Assembly (NCBI GenBank): GCA_030272585.1
Contig: BSYQ01000015.1
Span: forward strand, 558,001 to 622,000
Direction: 5' to 3'
DNA from: Bryopsis sp. KO-2023
Taxonomy: Eukaryota > Chlorophyta > Ulvophyceae > Bryopsidales > Bryopsidaceae
Length of the DNA stretch: 64,000 nucleotides
Position 1 is the first letter of the stretch; every line of letters begins with the position of its first letter. Below are positions 63,885 through 64,000 of this stretch, piece by piece. The notes beneath the pieces are model-generated. The model made no database searches. It saw only the letters and a list, made by a program, of their open reading frames with translations, and had not been told where the DNA came from. The translations under genes were made by a program, and so were the position numbers.

Positions 63885-64000
63885 CACGTGTTGATCACGA
63901 GTTGAATCAACCGTGTTGAAACAACACGATCGTCAACACGTGTGTTGATTCAATTCGTGTTGATTCAACACGACGTGTTGACCATCGTGTTGTTTCAACT
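63885..64000. repeat. TGTTGA/TCAACA palindromic array, cut by window end
   Basis: At least ten short words of the GTGTTGA or TCAACAC family alternate in both orientations (CACGTGTTGATCACG, GTGTTGAAACAACACG, CGTCAACACGTGTGTTG). The texture resembles the GATC palindromes of the TIR element but with another core word. Extent to the right unknown. Confidence 0.6.

Overview
The window is nuclear DNA of a eukaryote. Genes carry GT-AG introns from about 70 bp to 560 bp, non-coding DNA is full of poly-A/poly-T runs, AATAAA polyadenylation signals follow several genes, and there is no operon packing. The mix of genes suggests an alga-like or other plastid-bearing protist lineage, but this is not proven. 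A bifunctional-nuclease (DUF151)+UVR protein with a presequence and an RraA/HMG-aldolase-like protein are typical of photosynthetic eukaryotes. A long OPR-like helical-repeat protein has a mitochondrial-type presequence. These sit beside pan-eukaryotic genes (PP4 catalytic subunit, WDR53, Lifeguard/TMBIM, VHS-GAT adaptor). I cannot name the species. Gene models were spliced by hand from reading-frame phase and splice sites; all exon positions below are predictions.

Layout, left part (1-44.5 kb), ordinary gene space: BFN-UVR nuclease (+, 7 exons); a decayed coding-like stretch at 4.65-5.76 kb; VHS-GAT endosomal adaptor (+, one exon); a secreted protein built of tandem Cx7C repeats (+, 5 exons); a 1182-residue OPR-like protein (+, one exon); a GNAT acetyltransferase (-, 3 exons); PP4c (-, 9 exons, 307 aa, the length of the human enzyme) in divergent arrangement with WDR53 (+, 4 exons, 360 aa); a BTB/BACK-like protein; a LamG-like lectin-domain protein; a Lifeguard/TMBIM channel-like protein (-, 3 exons); an RraA-like protein (-, 4 exons) divergent from a secreted Pro/Thr-rich protein (+, 3 exons); a 104-bp minisatellite; and a secreted Ala-rich protein with a Cys-rich tail (+, 6 exons).

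Right part (44.6-63.9 kb), a stack of nested transposons whose order can be read base by base. (i) A tyrosine-recombinase retrotransposon (gag, RT-RNaseH, YR) with split direct repeats A1...B1-A2...B2 occupies 44576-63884. (ii) Its recombinase gene is split by Ty3-type LTR element B (48282-62854, 214-bp LTRs, GGGT duplication). (iii) B's left LTR is split, just upstream of its TATA box, by Ty3 chromovirus element A on the minus strand (48409-56643, 571-bp LTRs, GAAGG duplication). (iv) B's protease region is split by a 1011-bp terminal-inverted-repeat element (58317-59327, 8-bp duplication TTTGTGAT). That element consists of GATCGG-type palindromic repeats around an inverted pair of tRNA-like sequences. 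Removing the inserts with one duplication copy restores an open reading frame in the recombinase and in the protease, and restores a complete LTR. All paired terminal repeats look identical by eye, so the whole stack is young.

The most unusual point is translation layout. Chromovirus A carries three small ORFs, gag, pol and a coiled-coil/Cys-rich 3' ORF packed end to end. Two junctions are exact ATGA stop/start overlaps, and the unrelated YR element has the same ATGA overlap between its RT and recombinase ORFs. This points to termination-reinitiation as a recurrent expression device of retroelements in this genome.
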